From NCBI GenBank assembly GCA_963576475.1, contig OY754967.1:23027914-23091913 (forward strand): DNA of 64,000 nucleotides, in the 5' to 3' direction. The notes under the pieces are model-generated. The model ran no database searches. It worked only from the letters and a program-made list of their open reading frames with translations, and was not told the DNA's origin. Every line of letters starts with the position of its first letter. Position 1 is the stretch's first letter. Below are positions 11,941 to 22,239 of this stretch, one piece after another. A program made the translations under genes and the position numbers. Origin of the DNA: Molanna angustata (Eukaryota; Arthropoda; Insecta; Trichoptera; Molannidae).

Positions 11941-12427
11941 CTGAAACAAAAATTCAAAATTCTTAGTATAAAAGTTTTGTAGACCTATAACTGTTTATAT
12001 ATTCTGAAATTTTAGGCTCTGTAAATTAAGCGGATCAAAAGTAATAAGGGACACACACACACACAGACACACGAAATGTTCTACTCCGAATTCTGAGTAA
12101 ATCCGTATACATAACATATATGTTGCGAAGCGTCTAAGTTGGTGTTTTTTGACTTCAAAGTTGGAAAAACCGTGAAAAATATAGACCCTGCATACACGCG
12201 TCTTGGATTTAAACTACCTCTTCCTTCAAAAGAATTTCATTATCTTGAACGAATCGACAGTTGGAATATGGATTTACTCAGAATTAGGAGTAGAACATTT
12301 AGTATCTGTGTGTCCCCTTATAGCTTCTGATCCGCTCAATGCATAGAGCTTAAAGTATCAGAAAATATAGAAAATTATAGGCCTGCAAAACTTTTTTACT
12401 CAGAATTTTGAATTTTCGTTTCAATTC
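11941..12427. repeat. Inverted repeat, 160-bp arms
   Basis: The left arm 11941-12104 and right arm 12270-12427 are imperfect reverse complements. Shared landmarks: CAAAATTCT(T/G)AGTA, AAAGTTTTG, GCGGATCA(A/G)AAG, AAATGTTCTACTCC, AATTCTGAGTAAATCC. The left arm has expanded a (CA)n run at 12051-12064. The 165-bp spacer contains GTTGCGAAGCG and no gene. It may be a foldback or MITE-type element, but the true ends and a target duplication are not clear. Confidence 0.65.
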
Positions 12428-13179
12428 TTCCAAATTTATCCGTCTGAATTTCAGTATATGAGAAACGTCAAAAAGTTGACTGCATTTATACGGGACTCAT
12501 TATGTCACACCGCGCGGATAAATTCCTTTTATCCACGGTTGCCCGTTGGTTAGACACTTTCGTACTCTGAAACGAATCAGAATAGGACATATTATAGCCA
12601 TCAGCAGTTGGATCTCATGTATTACGTGAAACTAATTTTCTAAAAAACATATGAACATTGTAGTAGCACCTTCATACATCTCAAACTTTTTTTAAATATT
12701 TGTATAAAAATTGAACTTAATTGAACTATCGTTTATATACAATTTGTAAGACAGTATACACTACACTATATCTCACTCAATAGTTTGATACCTCTTAATT
12801 TCCAAACATATTATAATTTATCTATTGCCATTAGTATTGATATAAATATGTCACATTTTTATTTATGTACATAACGTAACGTATCCTTTGAAACGAAAGA
12901 TAGATTGAGTTTACTCTATTTAAATTTCTGGGTGTACCTTATATAGAAGGTTACAAATGGAATCCTCGTTCAATTTTCTGGAGAGCTTTTTTGGTTTTTA
13001 AAATTGCCTCTTTTCTTGTCCGAAGAGAATAAAACATTTTATCTCTTTTATAAAAAACATTCCAATAAAAACTGTTGACGTAAAAAATGTAAGTTTGATC
13101 ATCTTGAAAACGTATCGGCTAGGTAACAACTTTATGATTTGGCTATACGAATTAAATGAAAAATTTTATCTTTCAATTC
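12428..13179. other. AT-rich DNA, no gene seen
   Basis: No frame resembles a protein. A short GC-richer patch at 12490-12560 (CACACCGCGCGGATAAATTC) is unexplained. Confidence 0.5.
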
Positions 13180-13352
13180 GTCATATAATCCAAAGGTTCC
13201 TGGTTCGTTTCCCGGTGGACACAGCTTAAGATTGTGATTTCAGTCTGGATCTGACATGATCAATATCGTAAGACTCAAGAAGTTGTCAACGTGTTATTGG
13301 GCGCGTGTTAAATTTATATTAACAAAGGACTTGTTAGTTGCCCGAGAAGTAT
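13180..13352 (+). repeat. tRNA-derived SINE (family B), partial
   Basis: The B-box region GGTTCGTTTCCCGGTGGACAC is followed by a body matching the minus-strand SINE at 30955-31168. Shared body landmarks: TTCAGTCTGGATCTG, AATATCGT, TTATTGGGCGCG and GACTTGTTAGTTGCCCGAGA. The 5' tRNA half is poorly kept. Two copies sharing a body beyond the tRNA-like part mark a SINE family distinct from family A. Confidence 0.7.
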
Positions 13353-13796
13353 AATAAAATAATAAATCAAATAAAATTATATTATTATAATTTAAAATGA
13401 TTGAAACGATAATATTTTTACTGATTATATTCATAAGTGTGGTTTGTGTTTCGGGGGTTGTTTGAGGGGAATGTGTGAGGAGGTTGAGGTTTTGTAAGCA
13501 GTGCGGGACCTTACCTTTTTCTTACATTTTTCTTAGGTGACTCCCGTAATACGACCCTAAGCGTGACTACGTTTTATATATTGTGTATCACTTGTATTTG
13601 TCCAGTCATTGACTGTGCGAATAAAGTGAAATATATATTTTTTTAAATATTACAAAAATACATAGCTTATAATTATGCGTATATATATCAATATTTTAGC
13701 CTTTATGATAGCTACACACGGCCTCCTCCTATACAAGCTTTGTCAGCTTTAAGTGGGAGACGATGTTGTAAAAGATTACGTTTTGTATAATATATT
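13353..13796. other. AT-rich DNA, no gene seen
   Basis: A G-rich segment (GTTTCGGGGGTTGTTTGAGG and on) at 13447-13495 is the only break in the AT-rich composition. No gene. Confidence 0.5.
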
Positions 13797-13960
13797 CTTC
13801 TTCTTCTTTATCAGCCATCTCTCTACTGCTGGATGTAGACCTCCTCCAATGAACTCCATCTCTCTCTGTCCTGTACTTCCCCCAGCCAACCCTTTCCCGC
13901 AACCGGAATAATATCGTCGACCCATCTTTTTTGTGGTCGCCATACCGGTCTTTGTATATA
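13797..13960 (-). pseudogene. RTE-like LINE C-terminal fragment
   Basis: The minus strand translates from about 13955 to RPVWRPQKRWVDDIIPVAGK, then GWLGEVQDRERWSSLEEVYI and QQ before a stop. This is the typical end of RTE-like LINE polyproteins, GRPxxRWxDDIxxxAGxxW...AQDRxxWxxxEEAYxQQW. Only the last 45 or so residues remain. The TTCTTCTTC run at 13798-13812 is the reverse complement of the region after the stop. A dead 5'-truncated copy. Confidence 0.75.
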
Positions 13961-16299
13961 TTATATTGTTTTAATATATGTATTTTTTGTATTGTAATAA
14001 ATAAATAAAAAAATAAATAAGTATTTTTTATAGTTTATTATGATGTTACTACAGTAATTTTATTAATTTTAATTTCATGTTCAAGTGACATTCAGCAAGC
14101 AACATTTCTGCATCGTGTTTATAATATGTGTCTAAAGTTAATTAAATATGTATGTATTTATCTATTGGCTAGTTACTTCATTTTTTGTTGATCATCAGAA
14201 ATAATTGATTACGCATATTTTAGTTTTCTTCAAAAAAATCTGAAGAAAAAATGGGTTTACTTGTACATACGTCAGGTTCATAATAATCGACAATACATTT
14301 CTTGTGGTCAGTATTTCACTGTTCCCATTTTTGTCCTTTTACATTAATATCGACCATAAAATAAGCTCAGTTGACTGACACAAACAACAATATTTTAATA
14401 GCGCCATTTAATAATTCAGGATCATTACAAGAGTGCTGATATTCTAGTCGTTTGTTCTACGAAACAATGATTTGGTGAAAGTGTTCTTATTTAGATAATC
14501 CAATCCACTTTAAAATACCACTTATACGAAAACTTTCTTTACGCCTAAGCTCAAATCTGTCCAACTCCCGTAAGTGTCAAATGCCTTCCAGAGATCTCTT
14601 TTCCCTGACACAGTTCTCGAATAGTTGAAAGTATTGTGAAGCCAAGTTGTTCGAGTATTGAAAACAATAGCTTAAAAATAAGAACTCGAAAAAGTGGTGG
14701 TGATCTTTTCGGTGTCCTGAAGACCATTAAACAAGTATTGACCAAGGTATCTAACCGGTGTTCATAAAAAAATCCTTTTTTTGTATATGGCCATGATATT
14801 AATTTTTACTGAATCAAATATATATCGCGATTTTTACGACTAAAGTATAAAAAATGCATCTGCAGCCTTATGTAACAAGCAATAAGAACCTACCTACCTA
14901 ATCCTCCCAGCAGTTTATATTATATTCCGGCTGATTGGATACTAACTTTATGCGATTCACATTATTTTATGTAGGTACTTTATATTATTATGGTGCCAAT
15001 ATTCTCAGAAGAAAAAGCAGAATATAGAGAAATAGCGAGAATACATACACACACTCACGCCCGTGTCTCCACCAGGCTGCGAGTCATATAAACTTATTTC
15101 TGATTGATAATGATGGCTTGCAACCTTTTTGCAAAAAAAAAAAAACAAAAAATGTATGTACTGACGAAGCAAAAAAAAAAAACATTTCGTTATACCCGTG
15201 CTTTCGAAGATATAATACGAGTTCAATTTGACTGTCGTATTAAATTAAGAATTTAATTGTATTGATTCAATTACTTATTCGATTAGATCTCAAATAAAAT
15301 TTCAATCTTCGCTCAGAACAAAACAATATTCTCCATTATAGGCGCATACTATAATTACTATTACGATTAAATCATTGCTACTGTTGGATACAGAGAGAAG
15401 GGAATATTGCACCTACCTGGTGGCGAATTTCTTCCTTCGTCTCGGAGGTCTTCACGGAAGGCACTCACTATAACTCTTTTATCACAACACAAAATTGACA
15501 ATTGCTATATTAAAAGGGGCGCACGGCGCGTAGTATTTAGTTTTGATCAACACGAAAAAACACGAAATATGACATGTATATTTCGAGCGTATCGAAACTA
15601 TTTTACTTTATCAACTGTCTGTGGTTAATTGGGTGGGTTGCCTAATTAAAAAAAATACAGCTGACTACTAATATAGATAGCAATATTTTTAGGAGAGGAA
15701 AAGTTTTGAAGTGTTGCCACATTTACCGAACACCTACTACCTACTATAACCTAACTACCTATTACCTACCTACCTTATTCAGCACTGTAAAGGTAGACTC
15801 ATAGCGTTAATTTGAAATTGGTTTAGTTGAGATTGGATTTATTTTAAGGCCGCTGATTATGTCTTGAACAATTAGGGCCATCAATGATACTTTTTATATA
15901 ATTAACAAACTTTTTGTATTTCATATAACGCTCAAATATTTTAAAGTTGGTTGTCATTAGATGTAATGCAAATTATTACTATCAAAGTTCATAATCGATA
16001 GTTTTCACACACAAGTTGCGATTCAAAATGAATCAACATAGTATGTAGAAAATCAATCATAAAATATCGTGAAATTATAAAAGATGTCAATAGAAATAAA
16101 AAAATAAATAGAAATCTCAAATAAATTCAACGATTCAACCATAGTTTGAACTTTCGGAGATAATAATCACTTTCATTTAAATTCAAACTTCTAGGGTATA
16201 TAAGAAAATGTATATAATTTTTTTTCTTTCCGTGTTGTTTATTATTGTAGAAAAAATACTAAGTACGCCCACGCCGAAAGTATTTGGAGGACCAGCTGG
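13961..16299. other. Long AT-rich stretch, no gene recognised
   Basis: About 2.3 kb with no protein-like frame. The patch 15390-15560 is GC-richer (AAAAGGGGCGCACGGCGCG) and includes a 73-residue frame at 15407-15628 that I do not recognise. Around 15190 the plus strand reads TTATACCCGTGCTTTCGAAG, which resembles decayed Helitron 3' sequence but lacks a CTAG end. Confidence 0.5.
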
Positions 16300-16309
16300 T
16301 AGCCATTGC

Positions 16310-16450
16310 TCATTATTTATTGATTTCAAGAGAGCCGCACAAGATAGGGAAGAATGGAAGAATAGAATTGAAGACATTTCTGCAAATCAATCCCAGGATT
16401 GAAACCATAGAAGAAGACAGACTAAGGAACACAGTATCACTGGACTAAAA
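16310..16450 (+). pseudogene. LINE C-terminal tail fragment
   Basis: The frame ending at the stop at 16400-16402 reads DFKRAAQDREEWKNRIEDIS then ANQSQD. It matches the end of the fragment at 44583-44873 (ELKRAAQDREKWKARCRLLL). The AQDRxxW tail is typical of RTE-like LINE proteins. The nucleotide match continues past the stop (CAATCC...AGGATTGA). Only the last 25 or so codons survive. Confidence 0.65.
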
Positions 16451-16683
16451 AACATTTATTTTGCATTAACTGATACAGTATTGTAATATGCGGAATTATT
16501 GGATAATTAGTTCGTATAAATTATAAATCATTATTGCCACTAGAAACAATATAGAATTTTAATAAAATATAAATTTAATATTAACATGGTTACGAATGGG
16601 GCCCGGAAGCGTCAAAGAAATATCTTTAATGACTAAAAATGTAACTATAAAAATAAACATTAGGTGTCATATATGTAATTTAT

Positions 16684-18033
16684 ATGAGTATGGGAATGAG
16701 GGAAAATAAAATAAATAGACCCATAGCGATCTTATCATGTATTGATAAGATTATTGAAAAAGCAATAGTTAACCAAATATCAACATTCTTAAATGAAAAC
16801 CAAATAATTAACAAAGAACAGTTTGGATTTCAAAAAAATAAAAGTACTAACTCCTTATTAACAGAATTTACCGATGAAATAAACAACCACCTAAATAATA
16901 AGTTATACGTAGGTTTAATATTTATAGACTTCAAAAAGGCATTCGATACCCTGGATCATAATATTCTACTAACTGCAATGAACGAATGTGGAGTAAGAGG
17001 ACCGGTTAATAACTGGCTAAAAGATTATTTAACAAACAGAAAACTCATTGTTAAAATTAATGACCAATTGAGTGATTCTATCCCAATCGAGAACGGAGTT
17101 GCCACGGGATCAATATCAGGGCCAATATGTTATATCGGACACGTCAACAGTTTACCAAACGTCATTAAATATTGCAGTAAAAAAGTGTTCGCCGATGATA
17201 CATGTATAATCGTAGCAGACCGAAAAAAAGACAAAATACAAAATTACCTACAGACTGACCTTAATAATTTAACTAAATGGGCACATGATAATGGGATTAT
17301 TATAAATGTAAAGAAAACTAAATATATGATAATACATTCAGTGCACATGGAAAAGATATGTGACCTCAACATAAAAGGTCATGATTATGAGTGTCTCCAT
17401 AAAAATGTAACTGATTGTACTTGTCAACAACTACAAAGGGTTTTTAATTACACGTATTTAGGGCTTACAGTGGACGTGCTCTTTAATTGGAGTTTACATA
17501 TTGAAAATGTCTGTAATAAATTAAGATCAATTTTAAGTAAATTTTACCATCTTAAATACTGCGTGTCCAGGCACACCCTGTACTGTCTGTACTATGCTAT
17601 GGTCGAGTCTATTATTGACTACGGGCTCAGTAGTTACGGACGAACATTTAAAACGTACCTTGATAAAATAAAACAATTACAAATAAGATTTTTAAAAATA
17701 ATTGCAACAAAAAGAACAGTGGAGGCAAGTAAAAATAACATTAACGAAATATTCAAAAGATGCAATATTTTACCTATAGAAAAAAAGGTGAATCTTTTAC
17801 TGACCATAGAAGAACTTTATAACGAACGATTTAAATTAAAGATCACTCACAAATATACAACTAGACAAATAACGAAAGACTTACTGACAATACCTAAAAC
17901 AAATAACGTTTACGGCGACAGGACAAAAGCAACGATAATTCCGAAACTATTTAACAAACTGCCAAAATATTCAAATATTCAAATTAAAAACAAAAAAAAA
18001 ATAAAAAAAATGTTAAAAGAATTTTATATATAA
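16684..18033 (+). CDS. LINE reverse transcriptase, 5'-truncated, open
   Basis: A 449-residue uninterrupted frame that begins inside the RT domain of a Jockey/CR1-like LINE. Seen: NRPIAILSCIDKIIEKA near residue 11 (RPIxLL motif); EQFGFQKNKST; FIDFKKAFDTLDH with the first catalytic Asp at residue 82; GVATGSISGP where the family usually has xPQGSxLGP, so this motif is unusual; and VFADDT with FADD at 169-172, the catalytic Asp pair. The rest is the Lys- and Asn-rich thumb and C-terminal domain. The N-terminal endonuclease and ORF1 are missing, so the Met at 16684 is only the first available one. AT-rich codon use matches the host region. The 3' UTR runs to a poly-A tail near 18223. The frame is intact but could not move on its own. 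Confidence 0.88.
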   Translation: MSMGMRENKINRPIAILSCIDKIIEKAIVNQISTFLNENQIINKEQFGFQKNKSTNSLLTEFTDEINNHLNNKLYVGLIFIDFKKAFDTLDHNILLTAMNECGVRGPVNNWLKDYLTNRKLIVKINDQLSDSIPIENGVATGSISGPICYIGHVNSLPNVIKYCSKKVFADDTCIIVADRKKDKIQNYLQTDLNNLTKWAHDNGIIINVKKTKYMIIHSVHMEKICDLNIKGHDYECLHKNVTDCTCQQLQRVFNYTYLGLTVDVLFNWSLHIENVCNKLRSILSKFYHLKYCVSRHTLYCLYYAMVESIIDYGLSSYGRTFKTYLDKIKQLQIRFLKIIATKRTVEASKNNINEIFKRCNILPIEKKVNLLLTIEELYNERFKLKITHKYTTRQITKDLLTIPKTNNVYGDRTKATIIPKLFNKLPKYSNIQIKNKKKIKKMLKEFYI

Positions 18034-18223
18034 GTTTGTATGTTTTCTTTGTTATATTGTGTTAATGGTTTTAATTATTGTTATATTGTATTGCTAGTTT
18101 TTAATCAAATTTATATAAGTGTACGAGAGAGCTAGCACTGTTAAACTGCTTTTGCAGTTTAGTGCAAGAATACTTATTGTTTAAAAAAAATGTAAATAAA
18201 TAAAACTTTAATAAAAAAAAAAA
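18034..18223 (+). other. 3' UTR and poly-A tail of the LINE, with hairpin
   Basis: After the stop the UTR contains a hairpin at about 18139-18166 (AAACTGC TTTT GCAGTTT, flanked by CACTGTT and AGTG). It is followed by AATAAATAAAACTTTAATA and a run of A. LINE 3' UTR hairpins can be recognised by the element's own RT. A related AAACTGC motif is present in the LINE tails at 9052 and 63893. Confidence 0.6.
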
Positions 18224-20229
18224 AAGCCCAAAAAATCAACAAGAAAAATGTTTTTTTATTATTTTGCTTTGCGAATTTGATGAAATACTTAGGAAGCTTT
18301 CTTAATTTTTAAATTTCTATAATAATACAAATTCAAATAGAATTCCACGAAGCACTTTAGCACAAGGTTGGTATCAAGCACAGGTTTTAAAAACTAAATT
18401 TAAATGTACAATGGATTGAATTTCGAAGTTCCGAATTCCGAAAATGTGATTGAACATTTGTTATTTAAAACAAAAATGTGTTCACAACTGTCACCTTAAA
18501 TTGTACCTATTTTATAAATACAGTAGCGATATCCTTTGTCATTTTAATCTTATTAAACTTACTTCATTTCATTAAATCTTCTGAATAACAAAAAAAGGAA
18601 TAAATTTTACTAAGAAATATTTCAGTGCTTTTTCAGAATAACACTCAATAGTTATAATATCAAAATTCAGTAATAAAAATATGTGAACTAAGAATAGACA
18701 GTAAGTTTAGTTTACAGCATCGATTCAAATGTTGGGATTCAAGATCATTTGATAAAAAAACTGACGCTGAACTTTGTAAGTTGAAGAGTTTGAAAATGAG
18801 TTAAAGAAGGTAATCTTATAGGATAAATAGATTGAACAGATACTGTATATAGCTCGAGGCGTTTGTTCTCATCAGAAGATTTGTCTCGATTGAAAGCGAA
18901 AACCACAAAAAGCAAGGAAACAATCTGGGACCACTGGGAAAGAAAATAATAAACATTTGGTGACACATGCACCCAAACCATCTATTACAGACGAAATGAT
19001 TATTCGAGGATATTGCTACAAAATATTTTTGTAAAGAAAAAAAAAAATTATATAACTTTTCAAATTATATAACAGGGCTATGATCTATTTAAAGATTAAT
19101 CTCAGAATACATTTTTATAAAGACGCTTAAAATTCAATACTTTAATATTTCATAACATGCAATTGTTTGGAGAAAAGGTGAGGTAGATCTTCATAAGCCT
19201 ATGGGGAATAATGTTTAGAATACATTTCCAAACACTAATCTTGATATTTCTGATATTATAGCAGTTTGATTGTGAAAATTATAGAGATTAACAGAACCAA
19301 CTAAGAAGGAAAAAAAATCCAATCAACATTTTATATAACAACTAAAATTCATTTTCCTTACAATTAAAATTTCAAGAGATTTTCAAAATGAATCGTTCAA
19401 TATAACCATCGTATTCCAATAAAATAATCAAGTACCTACCAACTGGATGAATAGGTCTGTACGTCGCCTATTTTCTTTTTCGTTTCTTGTATCAATTTAA
19501 AGTAGGTACCTGCTTATTTAAATTTTCGAGGGGAAAATTATACAAAATAATTAAAGTTTAATTGAATCTTTGTCTTATTCTTCTTATAGCTTTTGATAAC
19601 ATTTTTCTTTTTTTTTAATAATATTGGAAGAGAAGCAAATATTTACAAACTTCGTAAAGAATTCGTGAAACATATTTTCCGATACGACTTAACTTCTTTA
19701 ACTGGTGAAATATATACGCAAATCTTTAGTACCTACCTACTTCACAAGGAAAACTTATAGTAATTTTCTACATACTTTTGAATTGTTATTATTACTTGTG
19801 CTAAGTTTAAAAATATTTGATATCAACAATTCATCTGAATATTTTCTGAAATTTAATTTTTTCGTTTGAAAATTTTTCTCGGACACACTAAGTTATTTTT
19901 GATTTCATAATTTTTGAGATTTAGTTCAAACCATAGATCATCACATAATAAAAGACCCAGAGCGACACCTTGTACTATCAGAGATTTAATATATATCCTC
20001 ATTTCTTACCATGTCATACATCGTATTGTTATAATCTTACATCGAATATATTAATCTGGACGATATAATTTCAACAGCATTTAATTTGATTAAATGTGTC
20101 TTCTGCCATGTCAAAGTCTCACTCGTTTACATTGAGGTCATGTTCAAGTCAAAATTTTTTCAACCCGATTGTGCAACTTGTTGACCTATTCTTCTTTAAG
20201 TCTTTTTCATTCACCTCATGACTGAGTAT
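18224..20229. other. AT-rich DNA, no gene seen
   Basis: About 2 kb with no frame that resembles a protein and no clear repeat structure. Confidence 0.55.
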
Positions 20230-20480
20230 GGCGGTTACATTCATTCACTCACCGATTTGTCTGCTTCCACGTAAGACAATTTTGGGCAGAAATAAGGGCT
20301 TCGGTTTTTGAAGACTTAACAAAATCACTCCACCGGATCGTGAGGGACCTCTGGATCTTCTACCCTCCTCGTTTTCCATTAGGACGATCTTTTCGAGAGT
20401 ATCGGAGCCCTTCGGCAATACTTATGTGTCCTATGCCCAAAATCCTGAAGGACAAGCTATTATTGGGAGATTTTCGACAA
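20230..20480 (-). pseudogene. RTE-like LINE C-terminal remnant
   Basis: The minus strand from about 20480 reads in broken frames. From about 20400 comes TLEKIVLMENEEGRRSRGPS, and an overlapping frame gives TIRWSDFVKSSKTEALISAQ. Together these follow the family pattern (S)LEKxVxxGKVEGxRSRGRxPxRWSDxIK before the C-terminal AEDRxxW tail. At least one frameshift and stops break it. The weaker similarity continues towards 20600. A decayed 5'-truncated copy. Confidence 0.6.
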
Positions 20481-20983
20481 ACGATATTCTATAGGCAGTC
20501 CATTTCACATTGACACATTGGTTCTCATAGCCGTCCAAGGAAATAGAAAAAATATTCGCTATCACCAAATCTCGAGTCATGATGTTTGTCGTTCAAGCTT
20601 TGTTATTGTATTTTATTGGTAAATACTCCATAGGCTCCCAAGCAGAGCACTCTGAGTCGTCATTGATTAGAAATAAATGAATCAACACTTCGCGCTTTTA
20701 AAAGATATCTGAAAAGTAATTTCCTTACAAATATCGCTTTATTCCATCAACTTTATTCTGTTTATTTCATGTCATCATATAATGGGAAACATGTACCTAG
20801 GCTGTATATTGTGGATTATTGTTGTTGTTTACTTTTGTTTGATCTTATCACTGTTATTGTTATTTTTACAGTGTATTTATATATGATGTATTGTTATATT
20901 ATTTTTTTGTTTTGTTAGAAATAATATTTTTTTAAAAATGCCTTCCTCAAAGTATGTAAGCTTAGTGAGGCAAGCGCTAGAAA

Positions 20984-21313
20984 AAAACGAGTGGGTTGTA
21001 GCCAACACTGAACTCGCCACTACATAGTAAGTGTACATTTTTTCTTCTTGACACTCTCTTGAAATTGAAATCTTGAAAGGTTGACAATCTCTAGATGCAT
21101 TTTTATTAAGTACTTTTCATTAGATTCTTAAACAAATATAAGATTCCCAGAGGATAAAAGTTTTCACAATACACCATACACACAAAACATTGTCACGAAA
21201 CTCATTCTATGCACTTTCTACATGATACCTGTTGAGAAATTTATGTAAAAAAATTCGCCTAAAAATCGTCAAATCTTGACTCTCCACTATTCCATAGTGT
21301 GGAGGGTAAAAAT
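20984..21313 (+). mobile_element. Short relative of the satellite element
   Basis: It starts AAAACGAGTGGGTTGTAGCC, close to both outer ends of the 22.2-30.8 kb structure. It ends with CTATTCCATAGTGTGGAGGG then TAAAAA, matching the inner ends of that structure at 28851-28876 and 29098-29123. In between it keeps CATACACACAAAACATTGTC and CTACATGATACC...TTGAGAAATT but has no 313-bp repeats. So this is a 330-bp version of one arm, which defines the two ends of a single unit. Confidence 0.65.
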
Positions 21314-22196
21314 GCATGTTTTTAAACTAAACTAAAATGTGTTTAATCGTTACTTAGATAGTCACTTCATTCACCGCTATAACCATACGAATATAATATA
21401 GTTTGTGGTTGTTCTTACACTCTTTATTTCAGTACGAGGTCTACTTTGTTTATATGCAGATTAAACGAATGAAATTAAACACGTCATAATATCTAGTCAT
21501 AAAAACCGTTTTTAAGTTTAAGAAATAAACGTGTAACTTTTTCAATAATGTTAATAATGACCCCGAACATTTTATATAATGTGCCATCTTCGACCTTCCT
21601 CCTGGGGTTTCCTGGGGCTGGGCCAGCTGTAGCCTCATCTCATCGAAGGTACGACACCCTCACCTCCCCCCCCCCCAACACACACTATACACATTTTGAC
21701 AAATATGGTTTTGTTATAAGAAATGTTGGTTAAGCGCCTTTTTTCTTACACAAACTTTTCCCCTATTTTTCTCATTAGTTTCTCGATTTTTTGGAAAAGG
21801 ATCTTTTTTTGAATCCTTTCCTGTTCTTTCCCGTTACGACTCCAGCCGGGAAGTGTAACTTGCAACAAACAAGTAGCGATAAGCAAAAGTCTAGCAGTCT
21901 TGGTCTTGCGAGACTTGCAAGACCAAGACCGCGGGTGTCATTTCAAGACCAAGACCAGAGGTATCGCGGTCTCACATAATTATAAAGTACGCAATTAACT
22001 ACAATAATTAACAGGTATTATCGACATAATAAAATTATAAATTGGTGATTTTTGATATTATTTTTTTTAAATTATAAAAACATAATATATTATACAAAAG
22101 AAAACACTGTGAGTCACGCCAAGTATAATTTCTAGACTTGTAGGCATGTTATCAAGACACATTCTATATTTTGATAGTAACAAACAACATCACAGT
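21314..22196. other. No gene; C-run and CAAGACCAAGACC motif
   Basis: A C homopolymer (about 12) lies at 21666-21678. At 21897-21960, CTTGGTCTTGCGAGACTTGC and AAGACCAAGACC form an inverted then tandem cluster. The rest is AT-rich without a protein-like frame. Confidence 0.55.
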
Positions 22197-22239
22197 AAAA
22201 AACGAGTGGGTTGTGGCCAACACTAAACTCTCCACACCA

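Noticed and set aside
15407..15628. 73-residue frame in a GC-richer patch
   Set aside because: No motif, no supporting context, no splice or promoter signal that I could defend.
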